This document shows positions 45,699 through 56,971 of a DNA stretch of 64,000 nucleotides, piece by piece. Location of the stretch: positions 37,510,394 through 37,574,393 of the forward strand of contig CM070638.1 in the NCBI GenBank assembly GCA_036346255.1, read 5' to 3'. A program made the translations under genes and the position numbers. Each line of letters begins with the position of its first letter. Within the stretch, counting starts at the first letter, position 1. Source of the stretch: Ampelocalamus luodianensis (Eukaryota; Streptophyta; Magnoliopsida; Poales; Poaceae). The notes beneath the pieces were generated by a model, which worked only from the letters and a program-made list of their open reading frames with translations, was not told where the DNA came from and ran no database searches.

Positions 45699-46205
45699 AC
45701 AGTTCTGCTCCATCATTTTGCACAAAATTATGCGCAAGTCTTCCCCTCCGAAATAGCACATTCCATGCTACCGTCTTCAAGTTCCACCTGCGGTTGCTCG
45801 CTTCCGAGGCCCCAGCATCATCAAGTTTTCCCGACGCACTACATACAAAATTCACATACACCATCGGCTTCTTGTATATCGCTGCCTCGAGCTAGGAGAC
45901 AATCTGCATGTATTGGCCCTATGCTACGCTTCCAATCACCTTGATCAGCTCACATACGCCTCCCTCCCCTATTCGTGCATGTGATCCCCTCGATGACAAG
46001 TTTCTTCGCCATTGGCTTCGTGTCGAACTCCCTCCGGATGTAGCTCTGAAGCTTGTGAATATTCATCGCATCGAGCCCCTTCGCCCGGACCACCTTGTAC
46101 TGGCATCTCGACAAGTTCAACCCATCGGGTTTGGCCTTTACGAGATCGTCGTCATAAAATACTATCAAGTCTTGCATGTTCGAAATTATCTAAAGCCACA
46201 ACAAC

Positions 46206-46940
46206 TCGATCTGCGGTACGCGATATAAGAAATATGGTATGTAGTTACCACAAATTTAATATGACCGAACTAATTAATACTATTTAATTACGAGAGTAAC
46301 TTATTCGTTAGTAATTACCCATGACACAAATAATCACGACAAATTGCATGCAATTAATCGATTAAATACGAGTAATGAAATACGAATAATTAATTAATTA
46401 GCAACAAATTGATTACTTGTCAAAAAAATACTTACGAGTAATTCATTACCGGTGTAATTACTACTACTAAATTACGACTGAAACAAACACGATTTATTAA
46501 TTACCACTGATCCGTTACCACTAATTTAATAATGACTAATTAATTATGACTATTTAATTTCTCCTAAATTAATTATGCCTAACTAATTGCCACTAAACTA
46601 ATTACGAGTGATTAATTACCACTAAATTAATTACAACTAATTAATCATGACTAATTAATTTTCACTAAATTAATTATGTTGAATTGTATTAATTACCACT
46701 AAACTAGTCACGAACATTTAGTGTCCACTAATTATTAACCGCTAACTTATTCATACTCAATTAATAAATCATAATTAATTACAACTAATTAATTATCGAT
46801 ACAATAGTTACGACTAAATTATTAATAGTAATAAACTATGACTAAATTATTAACACCTATTTAATTACGACTACAAGCTACATTAATTAGGACTAGCTGA
46901 GTAAGACTAATTAACTACGACTACGGTAATAATGACAAAT
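46206..46940. repeat. AT-rich degenerate repeat of TTAATTA-type words
   Basis: Dozens of imperfect units such as actaaattaattac and gactaattaatta, about 15-22 bp each, on one strand with A/T/C bias. No ORF. It lies directly upstream of the MULE start codon at 46177. Confidence 0.8.
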
Positions 46941-47352
46941 GAAGTGGACAAAAAATTATCTGCCCTCGAGGGAACCGTTCCAAACTGCTACGGTCGTAAC
47001 AACTACTCCGAACTTTAATCTCTAAGAAAATTTATTCTATTCTCTGTGTTCTCAGCGACTAGCGTGAGAACAAGAACGAAAACGCAAATGAGATGATCGA
47101 GAGCGAGAGTCTGGTATTTTATAGCCGTGCAAAGGCGCTGCGCTGGTGGCGAGAAATCCAGAGGCGCTGTCGGGACGCGGCACTCCAGGCTGGGGGGCGA
47201 CACGCGTGTAGTCCAGGCGATGTACGTGCAGACACAATACGAGTCGGCACACCACGTGTGCGGGCTATGGATGTGCGGTTGAGCTACCATTTTTACCAAT
47301 ACGTCGCGAGAGACGCTGCTTGTGTCAAAAATGCCCGTAAATGTGCTATTTA
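46941..47352. other. Probable 5' region and outer end of the minus-strand MULE
   Basis: GC rises at 47090-47280. The outermost part (ggcatttttgacacaagcag on the minus strand) looks like a MULE terminal repeat, but the partner end was not found, so it remains inference. Confidence 0.35.
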
Positions 47353-47353
47353 G

Positions 47354-47676
47354 AGCATTTACAATAGTTCATTTTTTTAGCTTGTTACTAAGAGAGAGAG
47401 AGTACTCAATCTAACAAAAATAAACAAGCCTTCCAATGAATTGTTTCTTTAGCTTGTATCTAAGACTATAATTGCTACTCACAAAACAAGTTTTAGGTAA
47501 CAAGTAAGTCTCCAATAGCTATTTTGTTGTATCTTGTTTTTTGGTATCAACAACTTGCTTATTTCTTTATTGTAGAAACAAATTCACATTTTCTCCCCAC
47601 CATCTCTCTTTCACATCACCTAAATGCTGATGTGTCCATCACTTAATAACAAATGATATGGACTATTGAAAATGCT
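47354..47676. mobile_element. MITE with AGCATTTACAATAGT-type ends
   Basis: Left AGCATTTACAATAGTTCAT and complement of right AGCATTTTCAATAGTCCAT are 19-bp inverted repeats with two mismatches. No ORF. A second, related end (gagcatgtacaatagtacg) begins at 47682, right beside it. Confidence 0.7.
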
Positions 47677-47834
47677 ATTGGAGCATGTACAATAGTACGT
47701 CAGCTATCTTTAAGATGACGTGGATGAGAGAGAGGGAGCATAGAGAATTGAGTTGTCTCTCATGCAGTAGTCGACTGTAAAAACAAAACATGTATCATAC
47801 ATGAAGGAGTTATCTATAAAGACATGTAAAAAGA

Positions 47835-49814
47835 TAATTCCAAATATGGTGTCCGTATGAACGAAATTCCCGTTTTGGCCGTATTCCGCATCTCGCTGCG
47901 CTGCGCTAAAGAACCCACGTCTTGCTCCCGGAAAAGCAAAGACCTTGCTCTGCGTGGTCGCATCGCAGCTAGTAGTCGCTGCGCTTTGGCGCCGCAGCGA
48001 ACTTGCTTATCGCTTCCGTGCCGCAAAGAACTTGCCGCCACGCTGCAGCGCTCGTGCCGCCGCCGCCGCGCCGCAGCTTGCGAGCCTGCGCCACGCGCCG
48101 CGCAGCGCGCGCCACGCGCCGCTGCGCGCCGCCCGCATGCACGCGCGCGCCTGCCACGCCGCCCGCCCCGCTGCCGAGCACGCATGCTCCAATAAAAGCA
48201 GATGAGCTCCGACGCTCGGGTTCTCTGTTGCTGTATTTGCATTTTGATGTTCTCTTTGAGCATCTTAGAACAAGAACAAAGAAACCGGAGAGAAAGAAAG
48301 GGAGAAACGAGAGAGGAAGAAAAGGGAGAGCAGTTGTGCATCCTTGCGCATTGTCTTGCGAGTGCGACAAAAAGGTAATTATTATCGACATGCCGTTTTA
48401 ATTAGTTTTAGCAATGTGATTACAAAAAATTAGTGAGAATGAAGCTTGAAAGTTGAATGGCAGTAAGATTTGGAGTACTACTTTGTTAGTTGTATTTTTC
48501 TCATCAATTGCTGCAAACACTCACAGTGGAACATAAACATTTTACTTGGATGTAAAATGTCACGACCATACGGATAGAATAAAATACTTGTTCTTGTTTG
48601 TAAGATTTGATGCATTAATTTGAATCCATGAAGAACATGCAGAGGCACATAAGTGATTTACTCTTAATTGCTAAATTTGAGCTCAAGATATTGTATTAGA
48701 GGTAGGTGCTCACTTAGATATAATCGCATGAATGTTGGATTGTTAGTACTTAGTAAAAAATAGTTTTGTTTGCAGTGAGTAATGATGAGTAATGTTGTAA
48801 ATTAGGTATGGTTGATTAGCAACTTTTAATAGTAATCTTTGTCTTTGTAGTTTGTTCCATCCAATTTGCTCGTAATGTATGTATATGCTAATCTGCTCTA
48901 TTTACTCACTACATAAAATAACTTAGTTGTCCAAAAACATTAGCTCATGGAAACTTGTCTACTGTATTTGTGCATTCTTGTATTTTGTCATATTTCTTCA
49001 CACGTTGTAGCATGTGTAGATAGTACGTAATTCATCAAACATATTTATGTGATTAGCACGTAATTCGTCAAATGTATTTAAATAACTGAAAATAAAATTG
49101 TGAACGATAGCAATGCTTGCATCTAAAGAAAGCTGGCCTACGTACAGTAGCAGTTACTACATGGTAGAAGCATTGCATATAAGTTGTTTCATTCTTCGTA
49201 TGCACCTGTGTTAGGTACTTCATGGCGGAGATTCAAGATCTGTTTGTGTTCCACGGGAACGGTCTCGTACGCAACGGACAGTACGGGGCGGACATGTCGA
49301 ATTGCGACCGGAAAGTCATCCGGGCGCAGGGTTTGAAGGACATGAGCCTCTCGGAACTAAGGCGGTGCGTGCGGTCCGCGTTTGATCGCGCCACGCAGGA
49401 TGAAGCCGCGATCGAGGCGTTGTATGTCTCGGTGGTGGGTGATAGAGGAAACCGTATGGCAACTTATGAAGGTGACAAGTGATGCTTCATGGGCCAATTA
49501 CATGGAGGTTGTTTGCAACCCTGCTGCTGCGATCTATGCGCGGCCGATGGTCTATTCTTCTTCTTTTCTCTCTCTCTCTCTCTCATCATTTCTTTCATGT
49601 TTGCACACCACCCTCTTGCTGCGTGGGAAGAGCAGCACCTCCTTCTTTGCGTGGGGAGCGCAGCGGCTCCTTGCTTCGCTCGGTGGCGCAGAACAACCCG
49701 GCTGCGTTGCTGCGGCATGAAGATGTGGGTCTTGTGGCTCCCAGCAGCAAAGACGCAGTAATCATAGGGCCAAAAATGGAATTTCGTACCTAGGGAGGCC
49801 ACATTTGGAATTAC
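47835..49814 (+). mobile_element. Non-autonomous MULE with about 50-bp terminal inverted repeats
   Basis: Left end TAATTCCAAATATGG, then ACGAAATTCC and TTTTGGCC. The right end in reverse complement gives TAATTCCAAATGTGG, ACGAAATTCC and TTTTTGGCC. It contains a very GC-rich left part (47880-48190) and a MULE N-terminal coding fragment. A possible host MITE (gagcatgtacaatag at 47682) appears split by it. The exact target duplication is uncertain. Confidence 0.65.
49222..49545 (+). pseudogene. MULE transposase N-terminal (PB1-like) fragment, frameshifted
   Basis: The ATG frame reads MAEIQDLFVFHGNGLVRNGQ, CDRKVIRAQGLKDMSLSELR and CVRSAFDRATQDEAA, then ends at TGA (49480-49482). In the +2 frame family residues continue (SDASWANYMEVVCN, YARPMVYS) to about 49555, so a small indel broke it. 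It is homologous to the minus-strand copy starting at 46177 (shared KV.RA.GL..M pattern and RPMVY/KPMVY). The downstream DNA-binding and DDE domains are absent. Confidence 0.75.
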
Positions 49815-50834
49815 ATTGCGTTGGAGGGCTAATAATGTCCAAACTTCCTATTGTAGAACTGTCTTTAGTGCTGTCTATATATGACATAAATATATATTAT
49901 ATACAGCAATTGTCTATATCATTATACATACCCCAAACTCCCTCGTGTTAAGCTGCGTATGATATTTCCCATCCAATAATTAAAGCTGCGTGTGATATTT
50001 CCCATCCAATAATTACTATCCGTTAATTATGCCAGTCCAATCCAATTACTAATTTTTTTAGTCCCTGAACAGTCGCCCGGTAGCCACCGCAGTTCTCAAG
50101 CGAAAGCGGTCGATCCAAGCAGCAGCAGTCCACTACTGGTCCTTTCCCGCCCCCCCGCGCCGCAGTGGGGCCAGCCACCGTCCCTCTCTTATCCCGAAGG
50201 CCAGGGAAACTTTTCCACCGCTCCTGGCTCCCCGCTCGATCGCCGGGCTCCACCACCGGCCAAACTTCCGACCGCACATGGGGGGCCGCCGGCCGCATGT
50301 GGACCGGGCCCACCCGCCGCGTCCCTGCCACTTGTTGTGTAGCAGTGCGCTGCGATTCTGATAGATACAGGTGCGTGGGTACCCCCTTGTTCGATTCTTC
50401 TTCCCCGATCGAGCACCGGCGCGCTACTGCTGACCTGCTGCCGCCATTGCTGCCGCTGTTGAGTTGAGATCGTCCACGTCCAACGGAGCCTGCATGCGCT
50501 GTCCGTTTCAGGTTTCAGTTGCTGGGAGCCGGCCAATTGCTGATTCAATTCTACTTCCATTCCACCCCGGGGAGGGAGATTGATTATTGTTTCTTTCTTC
50601 ACTCGGAGATTTTTCAAAAGAAAAGAAAATTTTGCCTGGATGGAGGACAATTTCAGCCTAGCCTAGCTCTGCAAGAAAATTCTACTACCTCCACGCGGCC
50701 ACCGATACGGCAGCGGCGGTCCGGAGCCGCACCCTTTCCGGTTGATACAACAGAAAAGTTCCTGGCCACTAGTCTGTGCTGAATTGTCATTGATAGTCCC
50801 TCGCATAATCGTGTAGAAAACTTGTTCTACTAAA
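49815..50834. other. Intergenic DNA with GC-rich patch, no gene recognised
   Basis: A short direct repeat (aagctgcgtatgatatttcc / aagctgcgtgtgatatttcc at 49950 and 49982). From 50080 to 50480 GC-rich with overlapping ORFs but no recognisable domain. Confidence 0.4.
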
Positions 50835-51680
50835 TAGGGTGCAAAGAGAGGGGATAATTTCCGTTTGTTTGATTGATCGAAGGCTCGCGGAGCGAATACA
50901 AAATATTCGTTAGTGTTCGTGTCTGACTCCAAGAAAAAAAATAAAAAATAGGATATAGGATAAGTGATATCCGTTCATATCCTCTCTGATTGCACCCTTA
51001 TTGTCTAATGTTCTGTGTATAGGAGCAAAAAGAGCAGATAATTTTCGTCTGTTGCGGTCTTGTGACCCCAACGACCTCGGCATAATCGGAGATAACACTT
51101 TATATATGTAGGTGGTGACCCTAACTGCTCAAGTAAGATTAGTATGTGTTGATGATACCGGTGACCCAATTTCTTGGATCCACTCCTGTTTTCGTACGTT
51201 TGACTGACCGAATGCTTACGGAGCGGATACGGAAAGGTAAAATGGGTATCTTTCACTGTTCGTGCCTGGCTCTGGGAAAAAAAATATAGAATAGGGTTCA
51301 GAATGAGCGATATTCATTTGTATCCACTCTGATTGCACATCTAATGTCTAATGTCTCGTGTAGGGATGCAAAAAGAGTAGATAATTTCTGTCTGTTGCAG
51401 TTTTATGACCCCACCAATCTCAACATAATCAAATGTAACACTTTATATATGCAGGAGGTGACACTACCAACTCAAGTGCTATTAGCATGTGGTGATACAG
51501 GTGATCCAATTTATTGGATCCACTCCTGTTTCTGTCCGTTTGACCGACTGAAGGCTTACGGAGCGAATACAAAAATGAGAAATGGGTATCCGATACTATG
51601 TCTCCGACTCCGAGGAAAAAAAATACATAATAGGATTCCTAATGAACCGTCTCCGTTCGTATCCGCTTATATTGCACCTA
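50835..51680. repeat. Array of three hAT-type MITE units
   Basis: Units 50835-51000, 51020-51343 and 51361-51680 each start TAGG(G/A)...GCAAA and end in TGCACCC/TGCACAT/TGCACCTA-type inverted ends. Units two and three with their spacers repeat with a 341-bp period. Spacers are ttgtctaatgttctgtgta and atgtctaatgtctcgtg. Confidence 0.8.
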
Positions 51681-53256
51681 CGCGAAGAGTCTGTCGGTAG
51701 AGAGTCGCGATACAAGGCAAGATTAAGAAAGTTGTGCATATAATTATATAGTGTCCTTTAAGTTAAGGTCAACCATACTAGCTGGAGCTGACGTATCTTT
51801 ATGCATGGGACTACACGAATTGTGCGCGCGCGGTACCAGAAGCGCTCACGGAAAAGCCGCGCCCACCTTTTCTAAGCCCATGTTATTTTCAAACAAAGCC
51901 TTTCCTTTTTCTAAGGCCAATTTGATGCCTCGCTCCTTGGCTACCGTTGATGGTTGATGCATGCATGCCTTTTTCATGGAGAGAATCCACCATTTCTTTC
52001 CCCAAAAGGCAGCATGAGGCATGCATGCAGTGGAAAAAAGGCGGAGCTGCTTTGTTCGGTTCAAAATTGTTCCAATTACATTCATTAATAGTTAAAATAG
52101 TCGATTTTGAATGAAATTGATCTTTGCTCCGACTTAGCTCGGCTTAGCTGGGTTCTAAAAATACATCAAACTATTAATAAAATAATATGAAATTAAACTA
52201 TATTAATTTTAGAAAAAGATCGATAAAATGACCACCGACTCAGTATCAACCCCTACGCTGTATGCATGCGCTGCACATGCAGAATCCACCACCTTTCCCA
52301 GAAACAAAGTTGTATCGAGTGACTCTGCTTCTGATGAAACGTCTTTCGTGCTTTCAGCTCCAGTTTATGCATTTATATTAATCAGATAGAATGTTGCAAG
52401 TTACAATAAGACCCGTCATGAATTCTCTCTTGATACGGTGCGATCGAGTCTATTACATCTTCTCTCAATGATCCCCTAACCACTGCATTTGATTAAGCAG
52501 CTAGAATTGAGCATGTCCAATAAGATCAAGGGCCTAACAATTCGAGAGAGAAAAAACCATCCCATCTCGCGAGACCATGACAGCATTATTTGCGGAAGAA
52601 AGAAACGCATGCATCACTGATCATCATCTATGCTGCACCACCATCCAGGGCCGACAGTCATCTCCCTTCCCCTTCCTCACAGAGGCGGAGGGAGGGGAGA
52701 CTTGGCAGGGGACATGCTCTTCCTATGATCTAAATTTTTTCACCACTGATTTCTCTTATGATTCAAATTTTTTCAGTATATTTATTTGTGATATATAGAA
52801 TTTTATCTATATTATTGCTATTTGGTCCCATCACAGAATGCAATCTCACTATATATCTTGTTTGGCTTCTCTCGTTTCCAATTCCTGGCTCCGCCAATGC
52901 TTTCCTTCTAGAAGCTTTAATAGCTGACTCTTGCAAAGCAGGAGGATAACACCGTTCCCGTAGTGATGATTAACTGGCCTTGAGCCCAGGATTAAGTATT
53001 GTGACGGTGTTCGCCTATTTGAAGTAAGCAATTAATTAGCTAGTGCTAGTCAGCAGTCGCTTGCAAATATCGATTGGCAGCGTTTAAAGAGAAGATAACA
53101 AGTAACCTCTCGTGATCCAGTTAGGCAAGGTTGATTCAATTATCCACCGTGGCGTCAGAATCACTCGACCGTCGGCCGGCCGGCCAGCCAAACTGCACGC
53201 GTCGGTGCAATTAATGGCGCCACTGATCGCTACGCGTACTTCTTCTTCTCGGGGTT
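51681..53256. other. Intergenic DNA, no gene
   Basis: No ORF with family resemblance. Short sequence families only (for example atgcatgcatgc near 51957). Confidence 0.35.
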
Positions 53257-53640
53257 GTTTGGTTCAGGGCCAAAATGAGTCCAACCGAAATTTTGGTATA
53301 GCTAAAATATGAGCAAAGCTAGACATCGGTAAAAAGAATATTGTTTGTATCGTGACTAAACTATATTTTTTTTTGCGTTACCAAAATTTTGATAAGTGAT
53401 TTCGTCACTTTTGAATTGTTCATGCATGATATTGGATTTTATTGATGTTACCAAATTTAAGTTGAGTTTTACGACATGTTGGTACTACCTTGGTCAGCAA
53501 CAGTTTAAGTTGGTTAGATCTGCCCAAAGACAGTACCGCGTTGGAATCAATATTGGCCGATTTGTAGTTTTCCGACTGTACCTTCCAAGGAGTACATGCT
53601 GGAACTGTTATCGTAATGAACGAAAATCATTGTTTCTCAA
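53257..53640. other. Possible truncated MITE
   Basis: Begins ggggttgtttggttcaggg, like the ends at 7696 and 28873, but no complementary right end was found. Confidence 0.3.
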
Positions 53641-55121
53641 ATGAAAATCCTTTTTTTTTTTCTCCATCAAAGAAAAGCTGGTTTTTCTTTCACGGCATAA
53701 TATATCGTGGGACGAGGCGACTCTCCCCTGTTGATTTCGTTGGAACATGATTCCATTCTGTATGGACTTTTCTTGCAGAAAGCTTAAATGTTACTCCTCC
53801 ATAAATATCCCAGTGCAGCGGTTATACCCCAAATCTGTTGGAAAAGCACCCCCTGCCAATACCATGCAGCGAAGAACCTCTACAGCTTAAAACCCTAGTA
53901 AGAAGTTTCTAGAAGCACTAGCCTTCCTCTTGTTCAAAGCACAGTAACATACACTAGGCCTTTATCTTTCCCTGTTCTAAAATAAACGTTCTAAAATAAA
54001 CGATCTAGATCAAACGTGTATCTAGGATTATAATAAAATCGCTGCGGTATATTTTATCGAGGTAAATATTATTTAAACAGTGATTCTCTAACCTGCCCGT
54101 GGGACCCACATGATTGAAAAGAAAGTGTGTGTACTCAAAACAAAGCGATTGATGAATGATGATGGCAGAGGGAGGGAGTAGCCCTGAAGCACTCGATGTT
54201 GACCGGTCTCCCTCCCCCTCACATGTTGTGTCCTTGTTTAGCGTCCTCTCATCCTTATCCTAATCCTTCCTCCTTCCTCCATGCCCATCTCAAACCCCAC
54301 TTTTCCAGTGTCCTTAGGACTCATGGCAAACATTAAAGAAGAAGAATAGATAATGTAGGATCTCCATCATTGTTCGACGCATCAAGGTTCTTTGTCATGG
54401 ACCAAGTTGGGTGGATTTTTTTGGGGTGGGAAATTGGGTTCAGATGTTTGTTTTTTTTTCTTTTCTTCTCTCTTGTCTAGATTTAAGGCTTAAGAGAGCA
54501 ACAAGTTGCAAAAGAAGAAGTCTATGCGCCATAAGTCAAAAAAGGGATAAGAATTTACTAGTGTGTTGTGCTGATCTAGAGTAATATAGTGACAGCAATG
54601 CGTCCGTAGTGTTACATGTCACTTCAAGAGGTTACTTTCGCCAATGAAAGCTTTTACACTTCAGTGGTGCGACGCTTGTGATCTGAATCGGTTGATTATG
54701 GAAGGATGGACTTTTAGTCTGTTTAACCGTTCAATATTACTAGCATTGCTGGGTAAGCTATCAACGCGCGGTAGATTTGAGGAGTGTGATCAATTACCTA
54801 GCTGACCAAAATCGAGAGTTTGCATTTCCTAGCTCAAGGTTGATTGGTACCAGATGCACCCCGTTTACCAATTAAAACAAAAAAAAAAAAATCCTCCAAT
54901 CATCTTAGACAGTCTCCCATTCCTCAAACTTATCACAAACAAATCTCAAAAATAAAAAGAGAGAGTCTCATCACAGGCATTGCAAAAGATACTATAAGAT
55001 CCCTCTCACTCGGTATAATCGATCAGAAGACTTTATCATGGACTGTGCTTGATGATATCATGGAACAGGGAAAGTCTTTCTTTGAGCCATTAAAAAATAG
55101 ACAACCATGTTCTGCAGCCAG
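53641..55121. other. Intergenic DNA, no gene
   Basis: Contains a small duplication (ctaaaataaacg twice at 53978-54003) and poly-A/poly-T runs. No coding evidence. Confidence 0.35.
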
Positions 55122-55318
55122 CAGTCAGAATCACCTTTTGTATTGATCCATTCTCAGAGAGGAGATCAAGTTTTACTACAAATTGGCTTTGCGCTGATCT
55201 ACACAATCACAATTCATTCTTCAGTCAGAATTACCTTTTATATTGATCCATTCTCAGAGAGATCAAATTTTACTACAAATTGGCTTTGTGCTGATCTACA
55301 CAATCACAATCCATTCTT
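55122..55318. repeat. Tandem duplication of about 100 bp
   Basis: Units 55122-55221 and 55222-55318 share cagtcagaat, attgatccattctcagagag, actacaaattggctttg and gctgatctacacaatcacaa. The second unit is 3 bp shorter. Confidence 0.9.
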
Positions 55319-55458
55319 CTAGACGCAAATATTGCATTCCATTATTGAGCAATACTACTAACATATAATATCATCTAATTCTCGCTTTAAGCAACAAGAC
55401 AAACTTTCCCGTGAAGAACAGCGGCACAAACCGGCAGAAAAACAGCTGTTTGCTAGTA

Positions 55459-55713
55459 CTCCCTCAGTTCTTTTTTATTTAACGCAGTTGACTTTTTACG
55501 GTTAAATTTTCTAAAGTTTGACCGCCAATAAATTTAAAACTATCTAGATTGGCTATATAAAAATTATATCATTAGAATTATCGTTGAAAATACTTTCATA
55601 ATATTATAATTTTATTAGTATATCTTAATGTAAAAGTAATAAAAATTATAGTCAAAGTCATATCTCGAAGACCGTAAAAAGTCAACTGTGTCAAATAAAA
55701 AAGAACGGAGGGA
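55459..55713. mobile_element. Stowaway (Tc1/mariner) MITE
   Basis: 255 bp with ends CTCCCTCAGTTC and the complement of GAACGGAGGGA, flanked by TA (55457-55458 and 55714-55715). These are the classical grass Stowaway terminus and target duplication. Inner AT-rich stem DNA with cagttgactttttacgg matched by ccgtaaaaagtcaactg. Confidence 0.95.
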
Positions 55714-55775
55714 TAATGGTTTTATGCCAATTTGTGATTTTGTTTTTATATATTAGCTTAGCTGCGACGAACCGT

Positions 55776-55818
55776 CCAATCACATGGTGCCACGTAGCGT
55801 GGTGGCCTTCTATTTAAG
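55776..55818 (+). promoter_or_regulatory. Core promoter of the F-box/kelch gene
   Basis: A TATA-like TATTTAAG at 55811-55818 lies 53 bp upstream of the chosen ATG, with CCAAT at 55776-55780 and an ACGT-core motif (CCACGTAG) at 55790-55797. The Stowaway MITE ends about 100 bp upstream of the TATA. Confidence 0.6.
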
Positions 55819-55870
55819 TCCACCACTGCCGGAGCGAGAGATCCATCCAGATCCAGAAGCTCACACAAAG

Positions 55871-56971
55871 ATGAGGAGCCCAAAGAGCCGTGCCCAAGAG
55901 CACCTCGACCTCATCCCGGGGATGCCGGACGACGTCGCCGTCGACTGCCTGGCGCGCGTCCCGCACGCCTCCCACCGCGCGATGCGGCGCGTGTGCCGCG
56001 GGTGGAGGAGCGCCGCGGCTGCGCCGGCGTTCGCCCTGGCGCGCGCCGCAGCCAGCGCGAACGAGGATCTGGTGTTCCTGCTGCAGTTCGGCAACCCAAA
56101 GGCTGGGGATGATGGCCCCAAGGACGGCGACGCGCCGGCGTACGGTGTGGCGGTGTACAACGTGACCACAGGCGAGTGGCGCAGGGAGAGCGCGGCGCCG
56201 CCGGTGCCGATGTTCGCGCAGTGCGCGGCGGTGGGGAGCCGCCTCGCGGTGTTGGGCGGGTGGGACCCGCAGACCTTCGAGCCCGTGTCGGACGTCCACG
56301 TGCTCGACGCCGCCACCGGCGTGTGGCGGCGCGGGGCGCCGATGCGGTCGGCGCGTTCGTTCTTCGCGTGCGCCGAGGCGGGGGGCAAGATCTTTGTGGC
56401 CGGCGGACACGACAAGCACAAGAACGCGCTCAAGACCGCGGAGGCGTACGACGCCGGGGCCGACGCGTGGGACCCGCTCCCGGACATGTCGGAGGAGCGG
56501 GACGAGTGCGACGGCATGGCGACCGTCGCCGGCGACCGGTTCCTGGCCGTGAGCGGGTACCGCACGGCGCGGCAGGGCGGGTTCGAGCGCGATGCCGAGT
56601 GGTTCGACCCGGCGGCGCGCGCGTGGCGCCGTCTGGACCGCGTGCGCGCCCCGCCGTCGGCGGCGCACGTGGTGGTCCGCGGCCGCGTGTGGTGCATCGA
56701 GGGCGCGGCCGTGATGGAATGGCTCGGAGAGCGCCGCGGCTGGCGCGAGGTGGGGCCCTCCCCGCCTGGTCTCAAGGCTGGCACGGCGCGCGCGGTCTGC
56801 GTGGGCGGCGGGGAGCGCGTGGTGCTGACCGGCGCCCTAGACGGCGACGGCGACGGCGGCGGGCGGCACGCGCTGTGGGTGTTCGACGTCAAGTCGAAGA
56901 ACTGGACCGTGGTGCGCCCCCCGCTGGAGTTCGCCGGCTTCGTGTTCTCCGTCGCCTCCGTCCGCGTCTGA
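55871..56971 (+). CDS. F-box/kelch-repeat protein (KFB type), intact single exon
   Basis: 366 residues, GC-rich, no introns. The ATG at 55871 is chosen because an earlier in-frame ATG (55784) lies upstream of the TATA-like box. An N-terminal F-box (about residues 12-57: LIPGMPDDVAVDCLARVP, then VCRGWRSAA) should bind SKP1 in an SCF ubiquitin ligase. Kelch repeats follow at about 90-310, with Gly-Gly pairs at 129-130 (RLAVLGGWD) and 178-179 (KIFVAGGHD), Tyr/Trp spacing (YNVTTGEW, LDAATGVW, YDAGADAW, FDPAARAW) and a last blade ending DVKSKNWTVV. The family includes Arabidopsis SKIP20/KFB/KMD proteins, which target phenylalanine ammonia-lyase or type-B response regulators for degradation; which substrate applies here cannot be read from sequence. 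Length is normal and no defect is seen. Confidence 0.93.
   Translation: MRSPKSRAQEHLDLIPGMPDDVAVDCLARVPHASHRAMRRVCRGWRSAAAAPAFALARAAASANEDLVFLLQFGNPKAGDDGPKDGDAPAYGVAVYNVTTGEWRRESAAPPVPMFAQCAAVGSRLAVLGGWDPQTFEPVSDVHVLDAATGVWRRGAPMRSARSFFACAEAGGKIFVAGGHDKHKNALKTAEAYDAGADAWDPLPDMSEERDECDGMATVAGDRFLAVSGYRTARQGGFERDAEWFDPAARAWRRLDRVRAPPSAAHVVVRGRVWCIEGAAVMEWLGERRGWREVGPSPPGLKAGTARAVCVGGGERVVLTGALDGDGDGGGRHALWVFDVKSKNWTVVRPPLEFAGFVFSVASVRV

Larger units (their letters stand above)
44190..46177 (-). pseudogene. MULE transposase N-terminal half, interrupted by CACTA
   Basis: Starts with a real ATG (complement of 46175-46177): MQDLIVFYDDDLVKAKPDG, then CQYKVVRAKGLDAM and IRREFDTKP. This is the N-terminal PB1-like domain of some plant Mutator-like transposases. 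After stops near 45950 it continues KKPMVYVNF-like, is split by the CACTA element, and resumes left of it with LLVGQHFPSKADMQQAIAQY, a CVVEGCLGR zinc-like segment and TSTYVASLISHLIVE (the MuDR DNA-binding domain), ending YGTYEEVYNLAPRMF at 44190. The catalytic DDE and SWIM domains are lost. Confidence 0.8.

Noticed and set aside
47857..48401. Overlapping ORFs on both strands up to 175 codons
   Set aside because: They reflect the gcgc-rich island; the same DNA is open in four or more frames.
49222..49482. Small intact-looking 86-residue gene
   Set aside because: The family homology continues in another frame after its stop, so it is the frameshifted start of a MULE transposase, not an independent gene.
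55784..55870. 29-residue N-terminal extension of the F-box protein
   Set aside because: It would start upstream of the TATA-like box and has no similarity to family N-termini.
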